DNA from: G963662905 sp963676415
GTDB lineage: Bacteria; Bacteroidota; Bacteroidia; Bacteroidales; WRLA01
DNA: 64,000 nucleotides
Assembly (NCBI GenBank): GCA_963676415.1
Contig: OY781097.1
Coordinates: 930,001 to 994,000 of the forward strand
Direction of reading: 5' to 3'
Below are positions 34,294 to 44,205 of the stretch, piece after piece (the stretch's first letter is position 1; each line of letters starts with the position of its first letter). The notes under the pieces are model-generated. The model saw nothing but the letters and a program-made list of their open reading frames with translations. It ran no database searches and was not told the DNA's origin. The position numbers and the translations under genes are program-made.

Positions 34294-35343
34294 TTAAATA
34301 ATAAGCATTGCATCCCCGTAGGTGAAAAACTTATATTTGTTTTTAACCGCTTCTTTATAGGCTTTTAAAAGGAAGTCATATCCTGCATAAGCCGCTGCCA
34401 GCATCATCATAGATGACATGGGGCGGTGCAGGTTTGTAATCAGCGCATCGGCAACTGAAAACTCATAAGGAGGAAAAATAAATTTATTGGTCCATCCTTC
34501 ATATGGTTTGAGCTGGCCATTAATTGTAACTGCTGTTTCGAGCGCTTTCATAGATGTTGTTCCAATGGAACAAATTTTATGATGGGTGTTCTTAGCGTTA
34601 TTGACTACACGGCAGGTATTTTCAGAGATAAACATCTCTTCGGAGTCCATTTTATGCTTGGTCAAATCTTCAACTTCAATCTGGCGGAAATTTCCCAAAC
34701 CGGCATGCAGAGTAACTTCAGCAAAATCAATACCTTTGATTTCCAGTCGCTTCATCAGCTCCCTGCTAAAATGCAAACCGGCAGTAGGAGCAGCAACAGC
34801 ACCTTCGTGCTTGGCATAAATTGTTTGGTAACGTTCAGCATCTTCCGGCTCAATCGGACGTTGATGATCCTTTGGAAGCGGCGTTTCCCCAAGGCTCATC
34901 AGTGTTTTCTTGAAATCCTCGTAAGGGCCGTCGAAAAGAAAGCGCAGTGTACGCCCACGGCTTGTAGTGTTGTCAATTACTTCTGCAACGAGTGCATCAT
35001 CCGGGCCAAAATATAATTTATTGCCAATACGGATTTTCCGTGCCGGATCAACCAGAACGTCCCACAAACGTGATTCACTATTGAGTTCCCTGAGGAGGAA
35101 AACCTCAATTTTTGCTCCGGTTTTTTCCTTTTCACCATAAAGCCTGGCCGGAAACACTTTGGTATTGTTCAGCACAAATACATCTCCATCATCAAAATAA
35201 TTGAGAATATCAGTAAAACTTTTGTGCTCAATTGTTTGTGTTTCCCGGTGTACAACCATTAAACGGGATTCGTCACGGTTTTGTGGTGGGTGGCTGGCTA
35301 TAAGTTCATCGGGTAAATTGTACTTGAATTGCGACAGCTTCAT
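34294..35343 (-). CDS. queA: S-adenosylmethionine:tRNA ribosyltransferase-isomerase
   Basis: A 349-residue QueA, which builds epoxyqueuosine on tRNA from preQ1 and SAM. Family motifs: YNLPDELIASHPPQNRDESRL at the N-terminus, VFPARLYGEKEKTGAKIE, YAKHEGAVAAPTAGLHFS and TLHAGLGNF. Typical length. Confidence 0.96.
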   Translation of the reverse strand: MKLSQFKYNLPDELIASHPPQNRDESRLMVVHRETQTIEHKSFTDILNYFDDGDVFVLNNTKVFPARLYGEKEKTGAKIEVFLLRELNSESRLWDVLVDPARKIRIGNKLYFGPDDALVAEVIDNTTSRGRTLRFLFDGPYEDFKKTLMSLGETPLPKDHQRPIEPEDAERYQTIYAKHEGAVAAPTAGLHFSRELMKRLEIKGIDFAEVTLHAGLGNFRQIEVEDLTKHKMDSEEMFISENTCRVVNNAKNTHHKICSIGTTSMKALETAVTINGQLKPYEGWTNKFIFPPYEFSVADALITNLHRPMSSMMMLAAAYAGYDFLLKAYKEAVKNKYKFFTYGDAMLII

Positions 35344-35379
35344 ATCCTTCTAAATTTTTATTATCGTACAAAAAGTTTG

Positions 35380-35387
35380 CAAAGATA
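35380..35387 (-). promoter_or_regulatory. Putative -7 promoter element (TATCTTTG) of queA
   Basis: TAnnTTTG match about 37 bp before queA, so queA is probably not only read from the ftsX operon. Confidence 0.5.
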
Positions 35388-35482
35388 ATCAATAATCAGG
35401 CCAATGTCAAGTATTTTCTTCATAAAGTTTTAGGAATCAGAAAAATAAAACTAAGCCAAGAAGAAAGTTTGTAAAAATACAT

Positions 35483-36232
35483 TTACAATTCCTGATCGTA
35501 TAATTCCGGATGAGCAGCCAAAGCCGTAAGTAATTCGTCTTTAAAACTGCGTACATCCATAGCATCAGCCACCGAATAACCCCCGATTTCCGTGCGCCTT
35601 AAAGCTGTAAGGTATGCGCCATTGTTCAGCACTTTCCCAAAATCATGAGCGAGCGAGCGGATGTAGGTTCCTTTGCTGCATGCCACTTCAAAGTGCACTT
35701 CGGGCATTTCTATTCCGGTAATTTTAAAGGAATGGATGGTAATATTCCGCGTTTTGAGCTTTGCCGGACGATTGGAACGCGCCAGCTCATAGGCTTTTTT
35801 GCCCTTTATCTTTACTGCACTGTATTGTGGCGGCATCTGCTCCTGATTACCGGAAAGCTTTTCTGCCGCAGCATAAATCATCTCTTCTTTGATGCCCGAA
35901 ATATCGTAACTAGCGTCCGGTTCGGTTTCTGCATCAAAGGATGGAGTGGTTTTTCCCAAAGTGATGGTACCTGTATAGGTTTTATCCATTCCCTGAAGCT
36001 GATCAATCAGTTTGGTGTATTTGCCGGTGCAAATTAACAAAAGCCCCGTAGCTAGCGGATCCAGGGTTCCGGCATGACCCACTTTGATTTTTGGAATTTT
36101 GAGATGATGGCGCAAAGTATAACGGATACTGTTCACGGCATCAAAGGATGTCCACTCCAAAGGTTTATCAATGAGCAACAAACATCCTCTCCTAAAATGA
36201 AAGGATTCCTTATTAAATTGTGTAAGATCCAT
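35483..36232 (-). CDS. truB: tRNA pseudouridine(55) synthase
   Basis: A 249-residue TruB that makes pseudouridine 55 in the T loop of tRNAs. The catalytic Asp is in GHAGTLDPLATGLL, with LLLIDKPLEWTSFDAVN before it and the YSAVKIKGKKAYELAR loop later. The start at 36232 shares a base with the uppP stop (TAATG), a translational-coupling overlap; the longer frame inside uppP is not used. Confidence 0.96.
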   Translation of the reverse strand: MDLTQFNKESFHFRRGCLLLIDKPLEWTSFDAVNSIRYTLRHHLKIPKIKVGHAGTLDPLATGLLLICTGKYTKLIDQLQGMDKTYTGTITLGKTTPSFDAETEPDASYDISGIKEEMIYAAAEKLSGNQEQMPPQYSAVKIKGKKAYELARSNRPAKLKTRNITIHSFKITGIEMPEVHFEVACSKGTYIRSLAHDFGKVLNNGAYLTALRRTEIGGYSVADAMDVRSFKDELLTALAAHPELYDQEL

Positions 36233-37020
36233 TAAATGATTGTGCCAACAATTGCAATTAAGCCCACCAGCGCACAATAGGCCGCAAACCAGATGAGCTT
36301 TCCTTTTTTAACGATATCAATCATCCAGCGGCAGGCAATCCAACCACTGATGAAAGCAGCAAAAAATCCAACTACCAAAGCAGTTGTTCCAACGCCCTGT
36401 TCGCCAGAAAGCTCGCCGCTCAGCAGGTCTTTCAGGTTGGCCCCTATAATGGGAATCAGTACCATCAGGAAAGAAAATTTTGCTGCATTTTCTTTTTTAT
36501 TGCCCAAAAGAAGTGCTGTGGCAATGGTAGAACCGGAGCGCGAAATTCCCGGTAAAACAGCAACAGCCTGTGCCACGCCAATAATAAAACTGTCTTTAAA
36601 GGTAATTTTGCCCTGACGGGGCTTGGCATAATATGTAAAGGCAAGCAAAGCAGCTGTAACCAAAAGCATAAAGCCAACAAAAAGCAGGTTGCCGTCGAAA
36701 AGGCTTTCCACCTCATCTTTGAGAAAAAGGCCAACAAAACCAACCGGAATCATGGAAATGGCAATCTTGGCGATATATTTTGTCTCGTCGTTCCATTTAA
36801 AACTGAAAAGCCCTTTAAACAGCTCAATGATTTCTTTATAAAAGACAACAATGGTACTCATTACGGTTGCGCCATGCACTACCACTGTATAGCTCAGGCT
36901 CTCGGCAGCTTCCACACCCAAAAGGTGTTTCCCGATTTCAAGATGGCCGGAACTGCTGACCGGAAGAAATTCAGTAAGTCCCTGGATTATTCCAAGTATT
37001 AACGCTTCGATCCAGCCCAT
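36232..37020 (-). CDS. uppP: Undecaprenyl-diphosphatase
   Basis: A 262-residue membrane phosphatase (BacA family) that recycles undecaprenyl pyrophosphate for cell-wall building. It has about eight membrane segments and motifs QGLTEFLPVSSSGHL and PGISRSGST, the catalytic regions. Between DUF3098 and truB in a tight operon. Confidence 0.96.
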   Translation of the reverse strand: MGWIEALILGIIQGLTEFLPVSSSGHLEIGKHLLGVEAAESLSYTVVVHGATVMSTIVVFYKEIIELFKGLFSFKWNDETKYIAKIAISMIPVGFVGLFLKDEVESLFDGNLLFVGFMLLVTAALLAFTYYAKPRQGKITFKDSFIIGVAQAVAVLPGISRSGSTIATALLLGNKKENAAKFSFLMVLIPIIGANLKDLLSGELSGEQGVGTTALVVGFFAAFISGWIACRWMIDIVKKGKLIWFAAYCALVGLIAIVGTII

Positions 37021-37021
37021 C

Positions 37022-37306
37022 TTATTCTGCTTTTTTGGCTGGTTTCTTCATGATGGCGTATATTTCAATCACATAGCCAATAATCAACAGGATGGGAGCC
37101 AAAGTTAGCCTGCGGAAACTGAAAAGATCTTCGCTAAAAACATTGGGGTCATCGCTTCCCCCACCAATCATCAGCAGAAAGCCAACCAGCAGAAATGCCA
37201 GACCAATCAGCAGCCATTTATAATTTTCGCGGCCAAAAGCAAACTCAACCTGTGTTTCATCCTGAATTTCAACGGCTTGTTGCCTGTTCTTTTTCTTGTC
37301 GCTCAT
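37022..37306 (-). CDS. DUF3098 membrane protein
   Basis: A 94-residue protein with two membrane segments (GREN YKWLL... and a second near the C-terminus around APILLIIGYVIEIYAIM). DUF3098 proteins sit between ftsX and uppP in many Bacteroidota and have no known role. 1 bp before uppP. Confidence 0.85.
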   Translation of the reverse strand: MSDKKKNRQQAVEIQDETQVEFAFGRENYKWLLIGLAFLLVGFLLMIGGGSDDPNVFSEDLFSFRRLTLAPILLIIGYVIEIYAIMKKPAKKAE

Positions 37307-37325
37307 ATTTAAAATATTGATATTC

Positions 37326-38198
37326 TTAATAATATAATTGATCTGTTTTCATACGCAGATATTTGCGCACCGCAAAGTGATAGCTGAGCCATGAAAGCAA
37401 AACGCCCAGCAGGAGCACAATGCCAAATAATGCCGCAAAGGTATCAATTTGATCGAGGTTGATCAGCTCCGGGATTCCGTTACGGCTCAGCAGGACGATG
37501 CCGCTGAGCAGCAAAATAGCAATCAGCGCACCGATGACCCCATGCAGGATGCCCGTGCGGATCAAGGGACGACGCACAAAGCCCTGTGTAGCGCCAACCA
37601 GCAGCATTGTCTTGATTATGAAGCGTTTGCTGTAAACTGTCAGGCGGATCGTATTATTGATCAAAGCAAAACTGATCAACATCAGCAAAATGGAAAAACC
37701 TAAAATAATGATACTGATTTTCCGCAAGTTGTCATTGATAAATTCTACCAGGGATTCCTGATAGAAAACCTCTTTTACATCGGGATTTTGAATGATTTGC
37801 TTTTCGATGACAGCCAGGCTGTCGTTATTGGCATAAGAAGCAATCAGCCGGATGTCGATGGACGGAAGCAGCGGGTTGTAGCCCAGAAAACCAATGAAAT
37901 CTTCGCCCAGGTCTTCGGTCAGCATTTCTGCGGCTTCATCTTTGGTGATGTACTCGGTACTTTTAACAAATTTTTTGACATCCAGCGTTTTTTGAAAGCG
38001 GATAATCTCGGATTCTTTCACGCCATCGTTCATAATTACCGAAAAACCGATATTCTCTTTCACATAGTCCGACAGCTTTTTTGCATTGAGGATTAAAAAG
38101 CCCAGCACGCCCAACATAAACAAAACCAGTGAGATACTGATGATACTTGTAAGATATGAGCTTTGCAGCCGCCGTTTATTGAGTTTGTCTTCCTGCAT
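37326..38198 (-). CDS. ftsX: Cell-division permease FtsX
   Basis: A 290-residue FtsX with four membrane segments (one near residue 20, three at the C-terminus) and a large periplasmic loop (about 45-165). With FtsE, normally elsewhere in Bacteroidota, it controls peptidoglycan hydrolases at the septum. First gene of an ftsX-DUF3098-uppP-truB operon. Confidence 0.93.
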   Translation of the reverse strand: MQEDKLNKRRLQSSYLTSIISISLVLFMLGVLGFLILNAKKLSDYVKENIGFSVIMNDGVKESEIIRFQKTLDVKKFVKSTEYITKDEAAEMLTEDLGEDFIGFLGYNPLLPSIDIRLIASYANNDSLAVIEKQIIQNPDVKEVFYQESLVEFINDNLRKISIIILGFSILLMLISFALINNTIRLTVYSKRFIIKTMLLVGATQGFVRRPLIRTGILHGVIGALIAILLLSGIVLLSRNGIPELINLDQIDTFAALFGIVLLLGVLLSWLSYHFAVRKYLRMKTDQLYY

Positions 38199-38545
38199 GA
38201 TTATCTATCTGGCTGCTAAAATAATTAAAAATGAGCTAATGCGAAATGGTTTAAAGAATCTTCTCCGCCAGGAAAGTAGATATTTGATGGCTTGATAATT
38301 ACTCTCGTTGCATTTTTAACACAAAAACCAAAAAGAATACCGGATTGATTTTCTTTCGAAATTTCGTGGGCCGATTTTGATTGATATTTCAAACACATCC
38401 TCTTGTCTTTGCATAAACACTTAAACATTGGTCATTTCGTTAAGCCCGATACTTCGGACGAGGAGAGATCTATGCATAAACTAATATTGCTATAGTATGT
38501 ATTTTAATTACTGACTTCTAAAATAGTTTTAAAATTGCTTTGCTG
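38199..38545. other. Intergenic, no gene seen
   Basis: About 350 bp, AT-rich. The only structure noted is a short CCCGATACTTCGGA near 38450, resembling the TCCCG...CGGGA palindromes elsewhere in the window. Confidence 0.5.
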
Positions 38546-39478
38546 TCACCCCTTCCTCCGCAAGCGCAAAACCACCACCTCTCCTTGTGAGTTAAAGCGG
38601 ACGCTCAAACCCGATGTGCCGGTTCCGGTGGATGTATAACCCTGCATTTTTCCTGATTTCCAAAACCCTTTATAAAATTTACGCCCATGCGAAAGGTGTG
38701 TGATAAGCGGATATCCTCCCGGCAGGCAAACCTGTCCGCCATGTGTATGCCCACATAGGTAAAGGCTATAGTTGTGATCGGCAGCAATATCGAAAAGCTC
38801 CGGTGTATGCACCAAAGCAATGGAAAAACCCGGCGGTTTGTGCTCCAGGCAGTGTATGGCAGAGTCGGTAAAATAGTAATACGGATCATCTGCACCGGTG
38901 ATATTGATTTTTTCTCCATTCCGCTCAATAATTTTGTGCTCATTGATCAAAAATTCGATGCCGTCTTTTTCCATCGGCTCCACCATCAAATAAGTATCAT
39001 GGTTTCCAAGAATGGCCAAAATACCGTCTTTGGCGTGGATGTTCCTGCTGATCTCCCGAAAACTTTTACGAATGGATTTATAGCTGCCCATAATGTGCTT
39101 GCGGTAATCGCCGGCAAGGAGACAAAGGTCGAACTGCTTGTCTTTGATCAGATTTTTGATCCGTTCCGAAAGCTCCGGCTGGCTGTCGAGATGCAGGTCG
39201 GACATAAAGAGAACCGTATAGCCATCAAAAGCTTTGGGCAGATTATCGAAGAAAACATCGTGTTCGTTCAGGGCTATATTAAGTGCATTGTCCCAGCCAC
39301 GTTGCCGCATACCAGTGATCTTCAATGCAAAACAAAAACCCCGGGTCAATAGGCTGAAGAGTTTCCAGTTTCGTTTTGTTTTTACGCCATTGCGCTGCCT
39401 TTTGGCCAAATCGGTTTCGAGCATGGAGCGGGTTGCCGCCCAAACCGTTCGTTGGTGGATTTTTTGTGGTTCTGCCAT
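38546..39478 (-). CDS. Calcineurin-like metallophosphoesterase
   Basis: A 310-residue phosphoesterase with metal motifs DLHLD (about residue 94), GDYR, GNHD, a conserved VHTPE histidine and CGHTHGGQ. N-terminal 75 residues have a hydrophobic segment (LLTRGFCFALKI), possibly for membrane contact. Similar to the YkuE/YaeI type that acts on lipid or nucleotide phosphates; the substrate is unknown. Confidence 0.9.
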   Translation of the reverse strand: MAEPQKIHQRTVWAATRSMLETDLAKRQRNGVKTKRNWKLFSLLTRGFCFALKITGMRQRGWDNALNIALNEHDVFFDNLPKAFDGYTVLFMSDLHLDSQPELSERIKNLIKDKQFDLCLLAGDYRKHIMGSYKSIRKSFREISRNIHAKDGILAILGNHDTYLMVEPMEKDGIEFLINEHKIIERNGEKINITGADDPYYYFTDSAIHCLEHKPPGFSIALVHTPELFDIAADHNYSLYLCGHTHGGQVCLPGGYPLITHLSHGRKFYKGFWKSGKMQGYTSTGTGTSGLSVRFNSQGEVVVLRLRRKG

Positions 39479-40690
39479 GGCTTAAAAATACTGAATTTTT
39501 GTGGTTTGTCAAAATGCAATATACTTATGTGGCAGGCATTCTTCTGATGAAATTAAGGCCGAAAACATTGATGCCGGTATATACTGGCTCATTTAATGGA
39601 AAAAGGTCCTTTCGACCAAAACACAAAGCAAAGCGGAGTGTTGCCGGGAGAAATCTAAACTTCCCTATAAACCAATATAAAAAAGTGGTTTGTATATGAG
39701 ACGGGTCATGGTTCAATATTCTTTTGTTATCTAATCCATTGGTAATTGCGATGTGAATCATACCTATATTTAGATAACAGCCATAGAAAAAGGCAGTTCA
39801 CGCAAGCAAATCCGGGACATATTGACCCACTTTCACCCGTTTTTTTGCCCAGCACACAAATACCAGATGGCAAATGGTCTATGAAAAAACGCTGCAACAC
39901 TCCTACATCATCAATGCAACACCATTGCAGAGGCCTTGCTTATTGCAAACCAATCCAGATCACATTACCCTTATGGAGCAGTTACCGCCGTCATAAGCGA
40001 ATGCCCCTTATAACCAACAAGGCATCTGTCAGGATTCGTAAAGGAGGAAACAGGCTTTTTGCAGCGAATGGTATAGCGAAGACCCCCGGAAAATATTTAT
40101 CATTTCAGTGCATTTTTGTCTCCGGCTTTTCAAAATATCCTTTCTGTTATGTCCTGCCAGTGTTTTGCCGGCTCCTGCGCAATGTCGCCCGGAAACCGGG
40201 AAGTTTGCTGCTTAATAGGGCAAGGTAGCAGCGAAAGCTATAGCAGAGCCTTATCAAAGCCTGACCAAAGCCTTATTTAGCACCTATTAACTACTTACTA
40301 AAAACAATTCAACTACGGTTTGAATTGTAGTTGAACTGTACCTGAAGCATAGTTGATCAGGCTTTGGTATGGCATTAGTATGGCTTTGGGGCGTTTGGAT
40401 ATTCCGGCCTAAACTCTCCGGCTGCCAAATCAAACGGAGCCTAAGCGAAGCAAATTAAATCAAAGACTTGATGATGGAGGATGTATCAGGAATTGCCTTT
40501 ACCAGATTCAAGATTATCTGCTATTATCAGAAGAAGCCATAAGCCTTAAAAGAGCAATCACCTAACGCGCTACGGTTTAAAAGTAGAAATATTGCCATCG
40601 TTAAACTACCAAAATTACGAAGAGAGGCAGTTTTAGCCCAAAATAAATCCTTGATTTCGCTTACTTTAGCATTGGATTTCCAGAGCCATC
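39479..40690. other. 1.2 kb gene-poor region with inverted repeats
   Basis: No ORF here has recognisable homology. It has several inverted repeats: CAAAGCCTGA near 40255 with TCAGGCTTTG near 40357, TTCAACTAC / GTAGTTGAA (40308-40335), and CCCGGAAACCGGG near 40190. It may be remains of a lost gene or repeat cluster. Confidence 0.5.
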
Positions 40691-42967
40691 TCAATAAGCC
40701 ACCATTTTAACCCGTTTCGTATCATTCCCGGTGCTCAGCTGCAATATCCGCAAACCACTGCCGAAGCTATCGTCGGCTTGGTAAGTTGAGCCGGGGCGCA
40801 CTTCTGTTTGCAGCAAAAGGCGTCCTTGCACATCATAAAGTTGAGCTAGTAGCACTTCCGTTCCTTCATTTTTTATGGTGAATTGCTGCTTGTAGGGATT
40901 AGGGAATACAGAAAGCTGTGCAAAATCAGTTTCTTCCATTCCTGAAGTGCCATTGCTTGCTCCAGGCGTGGGCGTATCGAAAAACACCCAGGCGGGCGCA
41001 GCATCTGTGGCACGGCCGTAGCTGATGTCGGGCGATTGTGCTCCAAAAACAATGAAATCTGCGGTATCAGCTTCGCCGCCTTCATCTGTAAACAGACCTA
41101 TTTCTTCGCCGCCTTTGGATAGCTTAAAATTGCTGTGATAAGCTCCTGAACCGACATCGCCGCTGGCCCAAACCAGGGCAAAACCGCCAGCTTCCAAATA
41201 ATCTTCGGGCAATTGCCATTTGAATGGTTCCTGAACATTATCCGTCAGGAAATAATCCCCCAGGAAAACCTCATCCTCACTATTGTTGTAGAGTTCAATC
41301 CAGTCGCTGTAATCGCCATTGTTATCGGTAATCGTATTTTCGTTGTCGGCCATAAATTCATTGATGACTAAATTGCCCACATCCTTGATAATCACCGTTT
41401 GTGGTGTGCATGGCCGTGTGCGGCTTTGGCTCTGGGCGTCTGTTGCGGTCATCTGATAACTTATGCTTCCGGCATGAACATCTTCTAAAACATTGGCATA
41501 GCAACCATCATTGGCCTGACCGTCTTGATGTTGGCCGTCATCAAAAAGCGTGATGCTTTCATATTCGCCGCCATTGACGGAATAGCTGCAACTGACTTCC
41601 GGGCTGCCTTCATCAGCTACATAAGCCTTAAAAATAAGGTTTCCCGGCGTGCTTGTAATATCTGCCTGGGGATAGCGGACAATAGGCGCAGCATTAAAAT
41701 TGCCCAACTGCGACAATGCCGAAGCGGCTCGGTTTTCCATATAGGGAATAATGCCGGTTTTGACGTGCATATCGGACTGTGTGGTGGTAAAACTATCGTC
41801 AAAATCCTGATTGGTAAAACCATAATCCATTTCTTTATAAATATCTGCATATGCATATTCCTTGATTTGTTCGTGCATGGCATCTATTCCCGAAAGGAAT
41901 GCTAATGCACTAATCTGTTGCTGCAGTTCTCTGATATAGAACAGATAAATTTCTTTCAGCTCGGGAACAGCGAGCAGGCGCTTTGCCATGGGCAGGTCTT
42001 CATAGGGATTGTTCCAGTTATTGATGTCGTGGTTGGCCCAATCAATGCCAAACCAATCAATGCCCATGGTGTTGTCCATATCGTAAGGGATGTATTCGAT
42101 TTTTCCTGTAGCCGGATTTTCGTAAAGGTAAAAATTGTTTTGGTTATAACTGTAGTTGTCCCAATGGCCCATCAAAACTTCAAAAGCAAGTGCCTGCAGA
42201 TAGGCTTCCGTATTGAAAACTTCGTCGAGGGCGCAGGCAAGCTGATCCAATGGTGTATTGTTCAGCACATCAATAAAATGCGCCAGACCGGAATAATCGT
42301 CAATTTCTTCATTGGTTTTGAGGGCATAAACACGATCGCCTCCATAGCTTGTCATTTTATAATCATCGGGATTATTGCTGATGAAGCGTAAATTAGCCGG
42401 ATATAGGCACTTATAAAGATTCCCGGAATTATTGCCAAAGCGCAGGCTGAGCCAGTCGTCATTAATATGTTCCAGGTTGATATACAGTCCTTTGTATTCG
42501 TTGTTGACATAAAGCCCTGCATGTGCCACACGGGATACCGGAATGCCGTTTGCAGCGCCCAGCTCCCAGCAAATCCTTGAGCGGCAAATACTCGGATCAT
42601 TATGTTCCCCGTTGAGGTTGAATTTTTTCAGGCCCTCGTACCTGCGCCCGCTTGTGAAAGAGTTGAAAGCAATTTTGAATGATTTCTTATCCGAAACCCG
42701 CGAAGTATTCCCGCGCAAACGGAAGCCAATTTCGGGAATCGTATCAGTTTTCCCATGATTGGTAAAGAAGACATCTGCCGGAAATTCATGGTCTGATTCG
42801 GCATTGTCGGGGTCGAGGATTACAGCAAGGCTGTCAGCATCGATGAAGACTTCGATTTTGGCAAGCTGGTTTTTATCATAAACCGGGCCATCAGCCGGAT
42901 GAGTGATTTGCGCATGAACAGATAAAACAAAGATGACCAGAAGAAGAGAGAGGGTAAAATTTTTCAT
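40691..42967 (-). CDS. CotH-kinase and lamin-tail protein with T9SS sorting domain
   Basis: A 758-residue secreted protein with a signal peptide (LSLLLVIFVLSVHAQ). Residues about 30-430 form a CotH kinase domain (IGFRLRGNTSRVSDKKSFKIAF, GLYINLEHINDDWL, IPYDMDNTMGIDWFGIDW). A lamin-tail-like domain lies near 535-660 (LVINEFMADN, DWIELYNNSEDEV), and a T9SS sorting domain ends it (LSVFPNPYKQQFTIKN). CotH proteins phosphorylate spore or surface proteins; the target here is unknown. Confidence 0.92.
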   Translation of the reverse strand: MKNFTLSLLLVIFVLSVHAQITHPADGPVYDKNQLAKIEVFIDADSLAVILDPDNAESDHEFPADVFFTNHGKTDTIPEIGFRLRGNTSRVSDKKSFKIAFNSFTSGRRYEGLKKFNLNGEHNDPSICRSRICWELGAANGIPVSRVAHAGLYVNNEYKGLYINLEHINDDWLSLRFGNNSGNLYKCLYPANLRFISNNPDDYKMTSYGGDRVYALKTNEEIDDYSGLAHFIDVLNNTPLDQLACALDEVFNTEAYLQALAFEVLMGHWDNYSYNQNNFYLYENPATGKIEYIPYDMDNTMGIDWFGIDWANHDINNWNNPYEDLPMAKRLLAVPELKEIYLFYIRELQQQISALAFLSGIDAMHEQIKEYAYADIYKEMDYGFTNQDFDDSFTTTQSDMHVKTGIIPYMENRAASALSQLGNFNAAPIVRYPQADITSTPGNLIFKAYVADEGSPEVSCSYSVNGGEYESITLFDDGQHQDGQANDGCYANVLEDVHAGSISYQMTATDAQSQSRTRPCTPQTVIIKDVGNLVINEFMADNENTITDNNGDYSDWIELYNNSEDEVFLGDYFLTDNVQEPFKWQLPEDYLEAGGFALVWASGDVGSGAYHSNFKLSKGGEEIGLFTDEGGEADTADFIVFGAQSPDISYGRATDAAPAWVFFDTPTPGASNGTSGMEETDFAQLSVFPNPYKQQFTIKNEGTEVLLAQLYDVQGRLLLQTEVRPGSTYQADDSFGSGLRILQLSTGNDTKRVKMVAY

Positions 42968-43277
42968 TACAACAGAATTTTTCCAAAAATAGAAAAAGTC
43001 AATACACGCATTTCTGAAAAATCGTTAAAAATTACGGCTTTACGCAAATAAGGCTCGATTTTGAGTTGCCGGTTTGCATTGTTTTCAGGTATGCCCCCTA
43101 TTGCAGTGCAGCAAATCCGGAATATCTTCTGTGGTTTGGTCATAAGGTACAAGGGATTGAATTTGTCTTGCAACAGGTTTTCAACACTATTGATACATTG
43201 TTGCAATGAGGTTGCAGGGCATAGTGCAATATGTCTATAATGGAGATATGTTCATTTCATTCTGCTTTCTCCATTGG
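42968..43277. other. Intergenic between CotH and SDR genes
   Basis: 310 bp with only the CotH promoter motif noted. No gene. Confidence 0.5.
42984..42991 (-). promoter_or_regulatory. Putative -7 promoter element (TATTTTTG) of the CotH gene
   Basis: TAnnTTTG match about 17 bp before the start codon. Confidence 0.5.
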
Positions 43278-44045
43278 CTAAAAACCATAAGCGGTAAACC
43301 CACCATCAACAGCAATGCACTGACCTGTGATATAAGACGATGCTTGCATGGCCAAAAATGCAACTGCAGAAGCAACTTCCTCCGTTTTGCCCACGCGCTG
43401 CATGGGTGTACGGTCCAGCACGGATTTCAAATACTCCGGGTTTTTTAAAACCTGCTGCGCCAATGGCGTTTCAATATACCAGGGCGCAATGGCATTAACT
43501 CGGATTCCGTCCGAAGCCCATTCGCAGGCCAGGTTTTTCGTCAATTGAACGAGCGCCGCTTTGGTCATGCCATAAACCGAACCTGTTTTTAAGCTGGTAA
43601 GTCCGGCTACCGAAGAAATATTTATAATGGATGCCTTGCCGGAAGCTTTTAAAATGGGATGCAACTTCCTTGATAAATCATAGGCTGATTTTAAATTTGT
43701 CTGGAAAATAAACTCTATTTCTTCATCCAAATATTCCAGGCTGCTTTTTCTGATATTGGTTCCTACATTATTCACCAAAACGTCCAGTCTTTCCCACCTT
43801 CTCATAATCAGCGCACAAAGATTTTGGCGCTCTTCGGGAATGGAAATGTCGGCAGCAATGCCATCCACGCGCTCGGCCGGCAAACCGAAGGAAGCGATGG
43901 TTTCGTTCAGCTTATTTTGATTGCGGCCAATAAGGAGTACCGATCCGCCCAATCCGACAAACTCCTCTGCAACTGCTTTCCCGATGCCTTTTGTGGCTCC
44001 TGTTATTAAAGCTGTTTTGCCTTTTAAACTCCATTTGTGCTTCAT
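43278..44045 (-). CDS. SDR-family oxidoreductase
   Basis: A 255-residue short-chain dehydrogenase/reductase. The nucleotide motif TGATKGIG, NNVGTN, catalytic Ser and YGMTK (Tyr-x3-Lys) are all present, and the C-terminus (CIAVDGGFTAYGF) is typical of the tropinone-reductase/FabG-like group. The substrate cannot be read from sequence. Start MKHKWSLKGK chosen by homology. Confidence 0.93.
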   Translation of the reverse strand: MKHKWSLKGKTALITGATKGIGKAVAEEFVGLGGSVLLIGRNQNKLNETIASFGLPAERVDGIAADISIPEERQNLCALIMRRWERLDVLVNNVGTNIRKSSLEYLDEEIEFIFQTNLKSAYDLSRKLHPILKASGKASIINISSVAGLTSLKTGSVYGMTKAALVQLTKNLACEWASDGIRVNAIAPWYIETPLAQQVLKNPEYLKSVLDRTPMQRVGKTEEVASAVAFLAMQASSYITGQCIAVDGGFTAYGF

Positions 44046-44205
44046 GATTTCATTGCTGTTTAAATTTGAATGAGAACGCATTTGCAGCCCGAAATTAGGC
44101 TAAAATTGCGAGATAGCTTTTTCTGTTCAAGGCTTCTTTTGGAATGAGCACATGATTCGATGGCAAGTGGAATGATAATTTTCCGTACAGGAGGATGCAG
44201 CGGTC

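Noticed and set aside
39746..40228. A 160-aa plus-strand frame in the 1.2 kb gap
   Set aside because: Composition is scrambled, no homologous motif, no promoter, and TGACCCACTTT nearby was too weak to call an IS21 end.
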